A stretch of 64,000 nt of DNA from Cedecea neteri (GCF_000758305.1 NZ_CP009458.1:3224001-3288000); one strand, 5' to 3'; shown: positions 1-8,697, counted from the first letter of the stretch. Numbers and translations are program-made. The notes: a model not told the origin generated them from the letters alone.

Positions 1-1
1 C

Positions 2-241
2 AATCTTTATAATCAGGCGGGCGAGCTGCGCTACGGCCTTGATTACCCGGATGTGTCTAACCGCTACGTGAATGGCACTGACTTCGAATCCTGGCTGGCG
101 GAACACCGCAAGCAGGGCAAAGTGTCGCTGATGCTGCTGGTGTCGAATAACACCGATCTCAATGACCTGAAGCTGCCGGAGCCGGATCACCGGGCCAACA
201 GCGGGCGCTTCGTGCTGTTTGAGTACGACGCGCAGCCATGA
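2..241 (+). CDS. arnT: ArnT, C-terminal fragment (aminoarabinose lipid A transferase)
   Basis: Open from the left window edge; only the last 79 codons are present, of a protein normally about 550 residues long. The visible tail (LYNQAGELRYGLDYPDV, later FESWLAEHRKQGKVSLML) matches the periplasmic C-terminal domain of ArnT. ArnT is the inner-membrane glycosyltransferase that moves 4-amino-4-deoxy-L-arabinose from undecaprenyl phosphate to lipid A and so gives polymyxin resistance. The stop TGA overlaps the arnE start (ATGA), as expected for the last genes of the arnBCADTEF operon. The identification rests on recalled family sequence plus the following arnE and arnF. Confidence 0.93.
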   Translation, partial: NLYNQAGELRYGLDYPDVSNRYVNGTDFESWLAEHRKQGKVSLMLLVSNNTDLNDLKLPEPDHRANSGRFVLFEYDAQP

Positions 242-561
242 ATATTGCGCTGATTATTCTGGCCAGTTTGCTTAGCTGCGGCGGGCAGCTGTGCCAGAAG
301 CAGGCGGCTCAGGGGGCGGGGCGCCGCCACCTGATGCTGTGGCTTGGGCTAAGCGTGATGCTATTAGGGCTGGGGATGCTCGTCTGGCTGCTGGTGCTCC
401 AGCACGTCGAGGTGAGCATCGCTTACCCCATGCTGAGCCTGAACTTTATCTTTATCACCCTTGCCGCGCGCTGGATCTGGAAAGAGCGGATTTCAGCGCA
501 CCACTGGCTGGGCGTGATACTAATCATTCTGGGTATTATCGCGCTGGGAGGGCACGCCTGA
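238..561 (+). CDS. arnE: ArnE, subunit of undecaprenyl-phosphate-aminoarabinose flippase
   Basis: A 107-residue, very hydrophobic small-multidrug-resistance/EamA-like protein with about four membrane segments. Family-typical features are the N-terminal LASLLSCGGQLCQKQAA stretch and the central SIAYPMLSLNFIFI. With ArnF it is thought to flip undecaprenyl-phosphate-L-Ara4N across the inner membrane so that ArnT can use it. The start ATG overlaps the arnT stop by four bases and the stop overlaps the arnF start (TGATG), so the three genes are translationally coupled. Confidence 0.95.
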   Translation: MNIALIILASLLSCGGQLCQKQAAQGAGRRHLMLWLGLSVMLLGLGMLVWLLVLQHVEVSIAYPMLSLNFIFITLAARWIWKERISAHHWLGVILIILGIIALGGHA

Positions 562-956
562 TGGGGTATCTCTGGGCGTTAATGAGCGTGCTGCTGGTCA
601 GCGGGGCACAGCTCAGCATGAAATGGGCGATGATTCAGTTTCCTCCCGCAGCAGTGAGCCTTGAATTTATCAAGGCGGTGCTGTTCGGCGGCTACGGGCT
701 ATTGGCGCTGATTGGCGGGCTGGCGGCCTATGCATTTTCCATGGGCTGCTGGTACATGGCGCTGAAGCGCATTCCGCTCAGTAAAGCGTATCCGCTTTTA
801 AGCCTGAGCTATGTGCTGGTGTGGTTCGCTGCCATTAACCTGCCGTGGCTTAACGAAGAGTTCAGTCCGGGCAAGCTTCTCGGCGTGGCGGCGATTTTCG
901 TCGGCCTGGTGCTGATTTGCCTGCCTCATCAGCTACGTCACAAAAAGGAAAAGTAA
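561..956 (+). CDS. arnF: ArnF, subunit of undecaprenyl-phosphate-aminoarabinose flippase
   Basis: 131 residues beginning MGYLWALMSVLLVSGAQL. The frame is open further upstream, but the ATG at 561 overlaps the arnE stop (TGATG) and gives the usual ArnF length. Four membrane segments are visible, with the paralogous motif IPLSKAYPLLSLSYVLVW that mirrors SIAYPMLSLNF in ArnE. The tail is positively charged (RHKKEK), which fits a cytoplasmic C-terminus. It is the partner of ArnE in the aminoarabinose flippase and the last gene of the arn operon here. Confidence 0.94.
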   Translation: MGYLWALMSVLLVSGAQLSMKWAMIQFPPAAVSLEFIKAVLFGGYGLLALIGGLAAYAFSMGCWYMALKRIPLSKAYPLLSLSYVLVWFAAINLPWLNEEFSPGKLLGVAAIFVGLVLICLPHQLRHKKEK

Positions 957-1011
957 TGCGCTAGTTGTTCAGGCAAACTGACGGCAACCTGATGAAAACC
1001 GGATGTGAAGT

Positions 1012-1596
1012 ATGAACCCACATATCATTGAAGTGCCGTTAGAAAAGTCTTATCGCCTGATCAACCACGGTCCAACCGTGCTGGTGTCTGCCCACCACAA
1101 TGGTGTGGACGACGTGATGACCGCCGCCTGGGCCTGTGCGCTGGATTTTACCCCGTCCAAACTGATGGTTGTGCTGGATAAAATCACCGCCACCCGCACG
1201 CTTATCGAAAACAGCGGCACCTTTGTCATTCAGGTGCCCTGCGCCGCTCAGCTCAAAATGACCCATTTTCTGGGTACTCACAGCCTGAAAGAGATGCCCG
1301 ACAAGCTTGAGCAATCCGGCGTGGAATTGTTCCGCGCTCCTGGCTACAGCGTGCCGCTGGTCGCAGGCTGCACGGCCTGGATGGTGTGCAAACTTATCCC
1401 CGAGCCGCATAATCATCAGGCCCACGATCTGTTTATCGGTGAAATTATTGCTGCCTGGGCTGACGACCGTGTGTTCCAGAACGGCCACTGGTCGTTTGAA
1501 TCGTCCCCGCCGGAATACCGCAGCCTGCACTACATTGCCGGCGGTCAGTTCTACGCCATCGGCGAATCGCTGGTGGTGCCGGACGTGGAGGCATAA
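1012..1596 (+). CDS. Flavin reductase family protein (FMN-binding split barrel)
   Basis: A 194-residue soluble protein. The segment around residues 36-48 (MTAAWACALDFTP) followed by KLMVVLDK and TRTLIENSGTFVIQVP has the order seen in flavin reductase-like/flavoredoxin proteins, which bind FMN in a split beta-barrel. The substrate is not predictable. It starts 55 bases after arnF, and its stop overlaps the start of the next small gene (TAATG), so the pair is probably one transcript. The family is fairly certain from sequence pattern, the cellular role is not. Confidence 0.82.
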   Translation: MNPHIIEVPLEKSYRLINHGPTVLVSAHHNGVDDVMTAAWACALDFTPSKLMVVLDKITATRTLIENSGTFVIQVPCAAQLKMTHFLGTHSLKEMPDKLEQSGVELFRAPGYSVPLVAGCTAWMVCKLIPEPHNHQAHDLFIGEIIAAWADDRVFQNGHWSFESSPPEYRSLHYIAGGQFYAIGESLVVPDVEA

Positions 1597-1838
1597 TGAA
1601 AAAGATTGAGCTTCCCGCAGAGGAGTACCGCCAACTGAGTGATTTCATCACCGACTGGCTGGACGACAAGCACGACCTGCAAATAGGGCAGTTTGAAGCT
1701 GAATTCTTCCTGGATGAGCTGGTGAAAAAAATGGCACCCGTGCTCTACAATAAAGGACTGGAGGATGCGCTGGCAGTAGCCCAAAGCAACATGCTAACGC
1801 TGGAAGAGTTGCTGGATCTGGAAAAGATCGTCGATTAG
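1596..1838 (+). CDS. DUF2164 family small protein
   Basis: An 80-residue acidic, alpha-helical protein (residues 1-40 contain FITDWLDDKHDLQIGQFEAEFFLDEL in pieces). It matches the pattern of DUF2164 proteins, which have no assigned function. The start overlaps the stop of the flavin reductase-like gene by one base (TAATG), so translation is coupled. It is short but has an unambiguous frame, a conserved family pattern and operon context. Confidence 0.8.
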   Translation: MKKIELPAEEYRQLSDFITDWLDDKHDLQIGQFEAEFFLDELVKKMAPVLYNKGLEDALAVAQSNMLTLEELLDLEKIVD

Positions 1839-1869
1839 TTTTACCAGGGGCAGGTGAGGCCTTTCTGCT

Positions 1870-2790
1870 CTACCTGCCGTTTTCTGTAAGGTTGTTTTGC
1901 CGCTGTGCCAGAATAAAATCGCTGATAAAGTCGACAAAAACGCGGATCTTCGACGAAAGCTGTTTCCCCGAAGTCCAGACCATCTGGAATTGCCCTGGCG
2001 CCTTCAAATACTCACCCAGCAGCGGGTGCACAACACCGCTCGCCAACTGGGGTTCAATCATAAAATCAGGTACGGCTCCGACACCCAGGCCATTAATAAT
2101 CGCGCTGCGCACCATCTCCATGTTGTTCGAACTGAACACGGTGCGGGTGCGAACGTCCGCCAGTTCCGATAAGTCGCGCAGCGGCCAGGGCTGCAGCTTG
2201 CCGGTGTTCACATAGCGGAAACGAATTCCGCAATGCCCCTCCAGTTCCCGGGGCGATTGCGGCACGCCATGCCGGGCAAGATAGGCCGGGGAAGCGCAGA
2301 GAATAAGCTGCAAAGAGGGCAGCGCGCGACGCATCAAGCGAGAATCCGGGAGTTCGCCGGTTCGGATAGCAATATCCACGTCCTCGTCAATCAAGTTCAC
2401 CAGCCTGTCGCTGAAATCCAGATCGAGATCGATGTCCGGATAACGGCGAACGAAAGCGATAATGGCTGCTTCAAACAGGATGTGGCTGGCGGCGGGCAGG
2501 CTAACTCGCAGGCGGCCTCTGGGTGTTTCACTGGCATGGGAGAGCAGGGCATCCGCCTCATCCAAATCCTGCAAAATGCGCCGGCAGCGTTCAAAGTAAA
2601 CCCTGCCTTCGGACGTCATCTGCAGGCTGCGGGTGGTGCGGTGAAAAAGCCGCACCCCAAGTTGTTCTTCAAGTCTCGTAATCCCTTTTCCTACCGCCGA
2701 AGCGGAAAGCCCCAGAGCTTGCCCGGCTCGGACAAAACTGCCCAACTCTGCGGTGCGGACAAAATAGGTCAGGCTGGACAGGCGATCCAT
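1870..2790 (-). CDS. LysR-family transcriptional regulator
   Basis: 306 residues from ATG 2790. The N-terminal winged helix-turn-helix reads MDRLSSLTYFVRTAELGSFV, then a recognition helix region with LSASAVGKGITRLEEQLG, then an effector-binding domain. An upstream in-frame ATG at 2796 is less likely because the AGAGG ribosome site sits directly against it, while 2790 has normal spacing. The gene is divergent from the MFS/Old Yellow Enzyme operon 148 bases away, the classic LysR arrangement, so it probably regulates that operon. The inducer is unknown; electrophiles or quinones are plausible given the enzyme. Confidence 0.9.
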   Translation of the reverse strand: MDRLSSLTYFVRTAELGSFVRAGQALGLSASAVGKGITRLEEQLGVRLFHRTTRSLQMTSEGRVYFERCRRILQDLDEADALLSHASETPRGRLRVSLPAASHILFEAAIIAFVRRYPDIDLDLDFSDRLVNLIDEDVDIAIRTGELPDSRLMRRALPSLQLILCASPAYLARHGVPQSPRELEGHCGIRFRYVNTGKLQPWPLRDLSELADVRTRTVFSSNNMEMVRSAIINGLGVGAVPDFMIEPQLASGVVHPLLGEYLKAPGQFQMVWTSGKQLSSKIRVFVDFISDFILAQRQNNLTENGR

Positions 2791-2938
2791 AGTCATACCT
2801 CTATTCGAGCGTTTTATTCCGTAATGTTCGGACGTTTTATCATTTTTGTCACTGAAAAACACCCGCTACTCTGCACGCTATCCCACCTGCTTACTGCAGG
2901 CCCAGTTTTGAGATTGTAACTTTCCGCTGAGGATATGA

Positions 2939-4474
2939 ATGATGGCCGTTACCCGTTCTCACCCGTCGCAAGAACAGCTCCTGACGCTGGTTGCCGTGTG
3001 TCTTGCTTCGATCACTATGCCTTTTAATTTTACCGCCGCTGCCGTGGCCTTACCCGCTATCGGGCAGACGTTCCACGGCTCTGCTATGGCGGTGAACTGG
3101 GTGGCTAATGCATTTATGTTGACCTTTGGCAGTTGCCTGATGCTGGCGGGCGCACTTGCCGACAGCTACGGGCGTAAGCGGATGTTTGCCGGAGGGATTG
3201 CGGCCTTTGCGTTACTGTCAGCCGCGCTGCTTGCTGCGCCAAACTTGTTTGTTTTCGACCTGCTGCGTGGGGCACAAGGCATTGCCGCCGCTATCGCGTT
3301 TTCCGGCGGGATGTCGGCATTAGCGCAGGTTTTTGACGGAACCGACAGGATGCGTGCTTTCAGCTTCGTCGGCTGTAGTTTCGGTATTGGCCTGGCTTTT
3401 GGCCCCGTGGCTGCGGCGGTAATGATCGATCTCTTCAATTGGTCAATTGTCTTTATTTTACTGACGCTGGTGGCAGGCATTGCCTGTTTTCTGTCCTGCC
3501 GCTATATGCCCGAATCCCGCAATCCAGCGGCAAACGGTATCGACTGGGCCGGAGCCGTGGTGTTTACGTGGACGCTGGGTGTTTTCACTTATGCCGTGCT
3601 GCGCGTGCCGGAGGTGGGTTGGGGGAATGCCTTTAATCTGGCACTGTTTGTGGTGGCCACGATTTCACTGCTGGTATTTATTCGCATTGAACTGCGCGTT
3701 CAGCAGCCGATGCTCGACCTGACTTTATTCAAGTTTCCCCGGTTTGTTGGCGTTCAGCTCCTCGCGGCTGCCCCGGCCTATTCCTTTGTTGTTCTGCTTC
3801 TGCTCTTACCGCTGCGCTTTGTTGGCGTGGAGGGGATGCCGGTGCTTGAGGCCGGACGGTTAATGATTGCGCTCTCTGCCCCGCTGTTGTTCATGCCGAT
3901 TATTGCCGGTTCCCTGACTCGCTGGTTCTCTGCTTCCGTCCTGTGCGGGGTTGGGTTGCTGGTTTGTGCGGTCGGATTATTGTGGCTCAGCCGCATTCCG
4001 GGCGGGGCATCTGCGTGGCAGTTTGCCTTACCGATGTGGACGATCGGCTGCGGGATAAGCCTGCCCTGGGGATTGATGGATGGCCTGGCGGTGAGCGTGG
4101 TGCCCCGCGAAAGGGCTGGCATGGCAACGGGTATTTTCAGTACCACGCGGGTGGCTGGGGAAGGGATTGCGATGGCTATTGTGAGCGCGCTGCTCTCTTC
4201 ACTGATGGCAAATAACCTGCACCAGGTGGTGTCCGGCAGCCCTCAGCGGCTGGCACATGCCGCGCAAAGCGTTGTTACCGGTGATGTCGCCACCGCAACC
4301 ACCTCGCTGCAGGGCGTGACGTATAAGACGATTGCTGCCAGCTACGACGCGGCATTCAGCGACCTGTTGCTGCTGTTGATGAGCATCACATTGCTGGTCG
4401 CACTGGTGGTGTTTTTATTTCTGGACAAAGGACAAACCGGGGATGAAACCCGGCCACAAGCGACGGCGAGTTGA
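2939..4474 (+). CDS. MFS transporter, 14-TM DHA2-like drug/proton antiporter
   Basis: 511 residues, almost entirely hydrophobic. The loop 2-3 motif LADSYGRKRMF (about residues 81-91) is the major facilitator signature. Length and segment count fit the DHA2 (EmrB/QacA) branch, which usually exports toxic organic compounds with proton exchange. AGGAT lies just upstream of the ATGATG start. It is the first gene of a three-gene unit with an ene-reductase and an NTF2-like protein, under a divergent LysR regulator. The substrate cannot be read from sequence. Confidence 0.88.
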   Translation: MMAVTRSHPSQEQLLTLVAVCLASITMPFNFTAAAVALPAIGQTFHGSAMAVNWVANAFMLTFGSCLMLAGALADSYGRKRMFAGGIAAFALLSAALLAAPNLFVFDLLRGAQGIAAAIAFSGGMSALAQVFDGTDRMRAFSFVGCSFGIGLAFGPVAAAVMIDLFNWSIVFILLTLVAGIACFLSCRYMPESRNPAANGIDWAGAVVFTWTLGVFTYAVLRVPEVGWGNAFNLALFVVATISLLVFIRIELRVQQPMLDLTLFKFPRFVGVQLLAAAPAYSFVVLLLLLPLRFVGVEGMPVLEAGRLMIALSAPLLFMPIIAGSLTRWFSASVLCGVGLLVCAVGLLWLSRIPGGASAWQFALPMWTIGCGISLPWGLMDGLAVSVVPRERAGMATGIFSTTRVAGEGIAMAIVSALLSSLMANNLHQVVSGSPQRLAHAAQSVVTGDVATATTSLQGVTYKTIAASYDAAFSDLLLLLMSITLLVALVVFLFLDKGQTGDETRPQATAS

Positions 4475-4504
4475 TCGCCATTTTAAGCCAAGAGTGAGAG
4501 TGTA

Positions 4505-5623
4505 ATGATGACCACACATGTCAAAGATCTGTTCAGCCCGCTGCGGGCAGGCAGGCTCAGTTTACAACATCGGGTAGTGATGGCGCCGCTAACCAGAATG
4601 CGTGCATCCGGGTCAGAAGGCGCGCCTGACGCGCTTAACGCCGAATACTACGGCCAGCGTGCCAGCGAAGGCGGCCTGATTATTACCGAGGCGACGAATA
4701 TTTCGCTGCAGGGGAAAGGTTTTCCGCAAACGCCGGGCATCTATAGCGATAGTCAGCAGGCAGGCTGGAAGCAGGTTGTGGAAGCCGTGCATCAAAAGGG
4801 CGGCGCTATTTACCTCCAGCTCTGGCACACGGGGCGCATTTCTCATCAGAGTCATCACCCTGAAACCCCGTCGATTGCTCCCTCGGCTATTCGTCCTGCG
4901 GGTGAAGCTCTGGATGCTAACTTTACATCTCAGCCGTTTGCCACACCGGCAGCCCTTGAACTCTCGGCCATTCCTGCGGTGATTGAGGAGTATCGCGAGG
5001 CGGCACGGCGAGCGAAGGCTGCGGGTTTCGACGGCGTGGAGTTGCATGCGGCGAACGGTTTTCTCATTGATCAGTTTTTGCAGGACAAAACTAACCAGCG
5101 CACGGACGAATATGGCGGCAGCATAGCAAACCGAATGCGTTTCATGCGCGAAGCGCTTGCGGCGCTGCGTGAGGTTTACTCCGCTGGGGAAATCGGCGTC
5201 AGGCTTTCCCCGTTCGGCAAGCTGGGAGACATTGGCGACAGTAACCCGATGGCGCTGTTTACGGACGTTGCCAGCTGGCTTTCAGAACAGCAGATTGGCT
5301 ACCTGCATCTGGTGGAGCCGCGAGTCAACACCGGGCTAAATGAAGAGCAGGATATGACGCAGCCAGCTTCTGTTGCCGCATTGCTACGGCCTTATTTTGA
5401 CGGCGCTATTATTGCCTCAGGGGGTTTTACCCGCGAATCAGCAAATGCGCTTATTGCCGCAGGAAATGCGGATGCCGTGGCCTTCGGGCGAGCATTTATT
5501 GCTAACCCCGATCTGCCGTATCGGCTGTCCGTAAATGCGCCTTTAAACGCCTATGACCGTTCAACGTTTTACGCCGGGGATGCCCGCGGTTATACCGACT
5601 ACCCGACCTTGCCACGCCACTGA
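4505..5623 (+). CDS. Alkene reductase of the Old Yellow Enzyme family (NemA-like)
   Basis: A 372-residue FMN-dependent TIM-barrel oxidoreductase. Visible family features are DLFSPLRAG...HRVVMAPLTRMRA at the N-terminus, the substrate-anion pair in ELHAANGFLIDQFL (H-x-x-N), the DEYGGS loop, and the phosphate-binding end ...DAVAFGRAFIANPDLP. Such enzymes reduce activated C=C bonds, and some reduce N-ethylmaleimide or nitrate esters. It follows the MFS gene by 30 bases. A role in detoxifying electrophiles together with the exporter is an inference. Confidence 0.92.
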   Translation: MMTTHVKDLFSPLRAGRLSLQHRVVMAPLTRMRASGSEGAPDALNAEYYGQRASEGGLIITEATNISLQGKGFPQTPGIYSDSQQAGWKQVVEAVHQKGGAIYLQLWHTGRISHQSHHPETPSIAPSAIRPAGEALDANFTSQPFATPAALELSAIPAVIEEYREAARRAKAAGFDGVELHAANGFLIDQFLQDKTNQRTDEYGGSIANRMRFMREALAALREVYSAGEIGVRLSPFGKLGDIGDSNPMALFTDVASWLSEQQIGYLHLVEPRVNTGLNEEQDMTQPASVAALLRPYFDGAIIASGGFTRESANALIAAGNADAVAFGRAFIANPDLPYRLSVNAPLNAYDRSTFYAGDARGYTDYPTLPRH

Positions 5624-5640
5624 CCTTTCAGGAGAGTTCT

Positions 5641-6069
5641 ATGTTATTTAACGACACCGCATCCCCCGTTCTTGATGTACAGGGGCCGCCACCCTGGCTG
5701 GCTATCCTTGCTGATGAGGCGAGCCTGCAAGGCGTGGTGCTGAAAGCGCCGGTTCACGGCAAAACGGCGATTCTGGAGATCCTGAAAGCGGCCATTCCGC
5801 TGTATGACTTCCAGCGCTTTACTTACCGGGATTATGTCAACGAACGGTTTTTTATGGAGTCTTACCGCGCAAGCGTGGACGGCGTGGCCGTGGAGTGCGC
5901 AGTGTGGGTGCATATCAATGAGCAAGGGCAGGCAAATTCGCTGATGATTCACCATCATCCGCTGCCTGCGGCGCTCTATTTTTCCCAGCGGATGTGGCAG
6001 CAGGTTGATGAAAAGTATCGTGAACTTTACCTCAGCCCGGAGGAATATGCGGCGCTAACTCGTGGGTAA
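5641..6069 (+). CDS. NTF2/SnoaL-like small protein
   Basis: 142 residues, no signal peptide or membrane segment. The order of features (helix-rich start, then FERFF-like strand region NERFFMESYRASVDGVAVE, then VWVHINEQGQANSLMIHHHPLPAALYF) looks like the cone-shaped NTF2/SnoaL fold with a conserved HHHPL turn. The function is unknown. An AGGAGAG ribosome site lies six bases upstream, 17 bases after the ene-reductase stop, so it is the third gene of that operon. A terminator follows directly. Confidence 0.75.
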   Translation: MLFNDTASPVLDVQGPPPWLAILADEASLQGVVLKAPVHGKTAILEILKAAIPLYDFQRFTYRDYVNERFFMESYRASVDGVAVECAVWVHINEQGQANSLMIHHHPLPAALYFSQRMWQQVDEKYRELYLSPEEYAALTRG

Positions 6070-6074
6070 GAAGA

Positions 6075-6098
6075 GGGGCGCACAGCGCCCCTTTTTTT
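6075..6098. terminator. Rho-independent terminator, probably bidirectional
   Basis: A perfect 7-bp stem GGGGCGC/GCGCCCC with an ACA loop, followed by seven T on the + strand. On the - strand the hairpin is followed only by a short T/C-rich stretch. It sits between two convergent genes (ends 6069 and 6103), so it most likely terminates the MFS/ene-reductase operon and helps stop the metQ-like gene. Confidence 0.88.
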
Positions 6099-6102
6099 CG
6101 TA

Positions 6103-6918
6103 TTACTGATTAACCGGCACAACCGCGCCGTGATATTTCTCGTTGATCCAGTCCTGAATCTGCTTAGAGTGCAGGACTTTCACCAGTTCGACGATGTCAT
6201 GTTTTTTCACGTCGGCGCTGTGAACCGTGATGATGTTGGCATACGGGTTGCCTTCGGTGCTTTCGACGGCAATCGGATCTTTGATTGGGTTCAGACCTGC
6301 ATCAAGCGCGTAGTTGGCGTTGATCACCACCGCATCACCTTCGTTGTTGGCGTACATTTGCGGCAGCAGGGCGGCTTCAATGTCCGCTTTGAACTGCAGA
6401 TTTTTCGGGTTGCTGGCGATGTCGCTGATACGTGCGTTAACCGGCTTCACGCCTGGCTTCAGAGTGATCACACCTTCGCGCTGGAAGATGGCCAGAATGC
6501 GGCCTTCTTCGGCCACCGAGTCACGCAGAATGATTTTGCCGTTCTGTGGCAGATCTTTCAGGCTTTTATACTTCTTCGAGTAGATGCCGATAGGCTCCAC
6601 GTGGATAGCCCCGGCGCTGACGAAATCGTAGTTTTTATCGCCTTTATGATCCTGCAGGACTGAATCCAGATAGGGCTGATGCTGGAAGTAGTTGGCGTCA
6701 ATCTCATGCTCGGCCAGCGCCGTATTCGGCAGGATATAATCCTGGAAGGTTTTAATCTCAAGATCGATGCCTTCTTTCGCCAGAATCGGCTTCGCCTGCT
6801 CGAGAATTTCCGCGTGTGGCACGTTGGAGGCGCCCACAATCAGTTTTTCAGCGGCGTTGGCGTGAAGACTTAACGCAGTTAAAGAAGCCAGAGCTAACAT
6901 CATAAACTGTTTTTTCAT
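6103..6918 (-). CDS. MetQ/NlpA-family substrate-binding protein, lipobox absent
   Basis: A 271-residue periplasmic binding protein of the MetQ/NlpA family: TFQDYILPNTALAEHEIDAN and YFQHQPYLDSVL are family hallmarks, and AVVINANYALDAGL is the second-lobe signature. The signal peptide (residues 1-22, ending HANA) carries no lipobox, and I see no cysteine in the protein, so it is probably free in the periplasm, unlike E. coli MetQ. It is the last gene of a metN-metI-metQ-like transcript. Methionine or a related sulfur compound is the likely ligand, but a paralogous importer with another ligand is possible. Confidence 0.88.
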   Translation of the reverse strand: MKKQFMMLALASLTALSLHANAAEKLIVGASNVPHAEILEQAKPILAKEGIDLEIKTFQDYILPNTALAEHEIDANYFQHQPYLDSVLQDHKGDKNYDFVSAGAIHVEPIGIYSKKYKSLKDLPQNGKIILRDSVAEEGRILAIFQREGVITLKPGVKPVNARISDIASNPKNLQFKADIEAALLPQMYANNEGDAVVINANYALDAGLNPIKDPIAVESTEGNPYANIITVHSADVKKHDIVELVKVLHSKQIQDWINEKYHGAVVPVNQ

Positions 6919-6970
6919 TATTTCGTCCAGTCGTGATCGGTGATTAAAAGTGCATTGCCGTGGAATTCCA

Positions 6971-6995
6971 GGCGGCAGAGTGCGTCTCTGTCGCC
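6971..6995 (-). other. Intercistronic hairpin between the MetI-like and MetQ-like genes
   Basis: Inverted repeat GGCGGCAGAG / CTCTGTCGCC with a 5-base loop (TGCGT), one pairing mismatch or wobble, and no T-run. It lies in the 95-base gap between the permease stop and the binding-protein start. Such hairpins often protect or separate mRNA segments so that the binding protein is made in excess. That role is inferred from position only. Confidence 0.45.
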
Positions 6996-7013
6996 CGAAA
7001 TATGTTGAAATCG

Positions 7014-7682
7014 TTAGCGCTTATCGAGCAGGTTGGTGATGCGGTCGCCGATAAACTGAATAATGAAAACGATCGCTAAGATAGTGGCCGTGGCCACCAG
7101 CGTGACGTCGTTATGGTTACGCTGGAACCCTTCCAGGTAGGCGAGGTTGCCTAAACCGCCTGCGCCGATAACCCCGGCCATGGCGCTGTAGCTCACTAGC
7201 GCAATCAAAGTCACGGTCATCCCGGAGACCAGTGCAGGGGAGGATTCAGGCAGCAGCACGCGGAAAATCAGCGTGTGGGTTTTGGCCCCCATCGAACGCG
7301 TGGCTTCGATGACCCCTTTATCGACTTCGCGCAGTGCAATTTCCACCAGGCGAGCGTAGAAAGGTGCCGCCCCGACGATCAGCGCCGGCAGCGCGGCATT
7401 GGTACCCAAAATAGTGCCGACCAGCGTCTTCGTGAACGGGATCAGCAGGACGATCAGAATGATGAACGGAATCGAGCGGAAGACGTTGACCAGCACGGTC
7501 ACCACCGAATACACCAGACGATTCTGCAGCAGCTGGCCACGAGAGGTGAGAAACAGCAGCACGCCGAGAGCGATACCGAACACGAACGTTGCCACTCCCG
7601 ACCAGGCCGTCATGTAGAGCGTTTCACCCGTGGCAGCCCACAGTTTGTCGAGTTTTAAATGCGGGAAGTATTGCTCAAGCAT
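7014..7682 (-). CDS. MetI-like ABC transporter permease
   Basis: 222 residues with about five membrane segments. The EAA coupling motif is present as VDKGVIEATRSMGAKTHTLIFRVLLP (in pieces, about residues 138-165), followed by YSAMAGVIGAGGLGNLAY, the MetI-type ending. It forms the membrane channel of the importer with the ATPase encoded just upstream. The start overlaps the end of the ATPase gene by eight bases, so the two are coupled. The family is clear; methionine specificity is assumed. Confidence 0.9.
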   Translation of the reverse strand: MLEQYFPHLKLDKLWAATGETLYMTAWSGVATFVFGIALGVLLFLTSRGQLLQNRLVYSVVTVLVNVFRSIPFIILIVLLIPFTKTLVGTILGTNAALPALIVGAAPFYARLVEIALREVDKGVIEATRSMGAKTHTLIFRVLLPESSPALVSGMTVTLIALVSYSAMAGVIGAGGLGNLAYLEGFQRNHNDVTLVATATILAIVFIIQFIGDRITNLLDKR

Positions 7683-8697
7683 GTCGAATAACCTCAGTCT
7701 CTACCCGCTTTTGATTCAGGTATTGCACAATATTTTCTAGCTGGCTGGCGTCATCCATATGGACATACAGCTCGCCAAACGCACCGTCTACCGTCTGGGT
7801 GATGTTGCCGTGCAGGATATTCAGCGCGACGTTGAAATGCTGAATGACATCGGCAATCACCGGCTGCCTGGCTTCTCCGCCGGGGAAAATCAGCTTCAGA
7901 ATGCTGCCGCTGATGCCCTGAACCCAGAGCGGATTAAACGGTTCGCTGGGCGTATTCTGCCCCGCAATCTGACGCACAAATGTTTGCGTAATGGGTTGCT
8001 TCGGGTGAGTGAAAATATCCAGTACCGGGCCTTCTTCAACGATTCTGCCGTTTTCCATCACCGCCACGCGCTGGCAAATTTTGCGTACCACATGCATCTC
8101 ATGGGTGATGAGGACGATGGTTAAATTGAGCTGGCGGTTAATGTCGAGCAACAGATCGAGAATCGCGTCGGTCGTTTGTGGATCCAGCGCCGAGGTGGCT
8201 TCGTCACACAGTAAAACGTCCGGATTATTGGCCAGCGCGCGGGCAATGCCGACTCGCTGCTTTTGGCCGCCGCTAAGCTGAGCAGGCCAGGCATTTTCGC
8301 GCCCCTCCAGCCCCACGAGCTTAATAAGTTCGTCAACGCGTTGCTGAATCTGGCGTTTATTTACACCGGCAATTTGCAGGGGGAAGGCAATATTCTCGGC
8401 AACGGTTCGGGACCACAGCAGATTAAAGTGCTGAAAGACCATGCTGACTTTTAGACGAGCCTGACGGAGCTGTTCTCCTTTGGCCTGGGCAATATCCTGG
8501 CCTGCGACAACGATCGAGCCAGAAGTGGGTTTTTCAAGCCCATTTAATAATCTGATTAATGTGCTTTTACCCGCGCCGCTGTAACCAATAATGCCGTAAA
8601 TCTGCCCTTTATTGACGCTGATATTAATATTGTCTACGGCGGTAATTGCGCCATGCTTGCTGGCAAATATTTTTGATACGCCCGAAAGAACGATCAT
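7675..8697 (-). CDS. MetN-like ABC transporter ATP-binding protein
   Basis: 340 residues from ATG 8697. The frame stays open 15 codons further, but 8697 gives the family start MIVLSGVSKIF and has AAGGACCAGG upstream. Walker A GYSGAGKST is at about residues 38-46, signature LSGGQ at 141-145 and Walker B VLLCDE at 161-166. The C-terminal ~80 residues fit the NIL/ACT-like regulatory domain by which methionine inhibits MetN. It drives the importer with the MetI- and MetQ-like proteins encoded downstream. I saw no AGACGTCT-type MetJ boxes upstream. Confidence 0.92.
   Translation of the reverse strand: MIVLSGVSKIFASKHGAITAVDNINISVNKGQIYGIIGYSGAGKSTLIRLLNGLEKPTSGSIVVAGQDIAQAKGEQLRQARLKVSMVFQHFNLLWSRTVAENIAFPLQIAGVNKRQIQQRVDELIKLVGLEGRENAWPAQLSGGQKQRVGIARALANNPDVLLCDEATSALDPQTTDAILDLLLDINRQLNLTIVLITHEMHVVRKICQRVAVMENGRIVEEGPVLDIFTHPKQPITQTFVRQIAGQNTPSEPFNPLWVQGISGSILKLIFPGGEARQPVIADVIQHFNVALNILHGNITQTVDGAFGELYVHMDDASQLENIVQYLNQKRVETEVIRHA

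Noticed and set aside
291..560. Long upstream extension of the arnF frame
   Set aside because: It overlaps the whole of arnE in another frame and reads as Ala/Arg/Pro-rich nonsense; the ATG at 561 gives standard ArnF.
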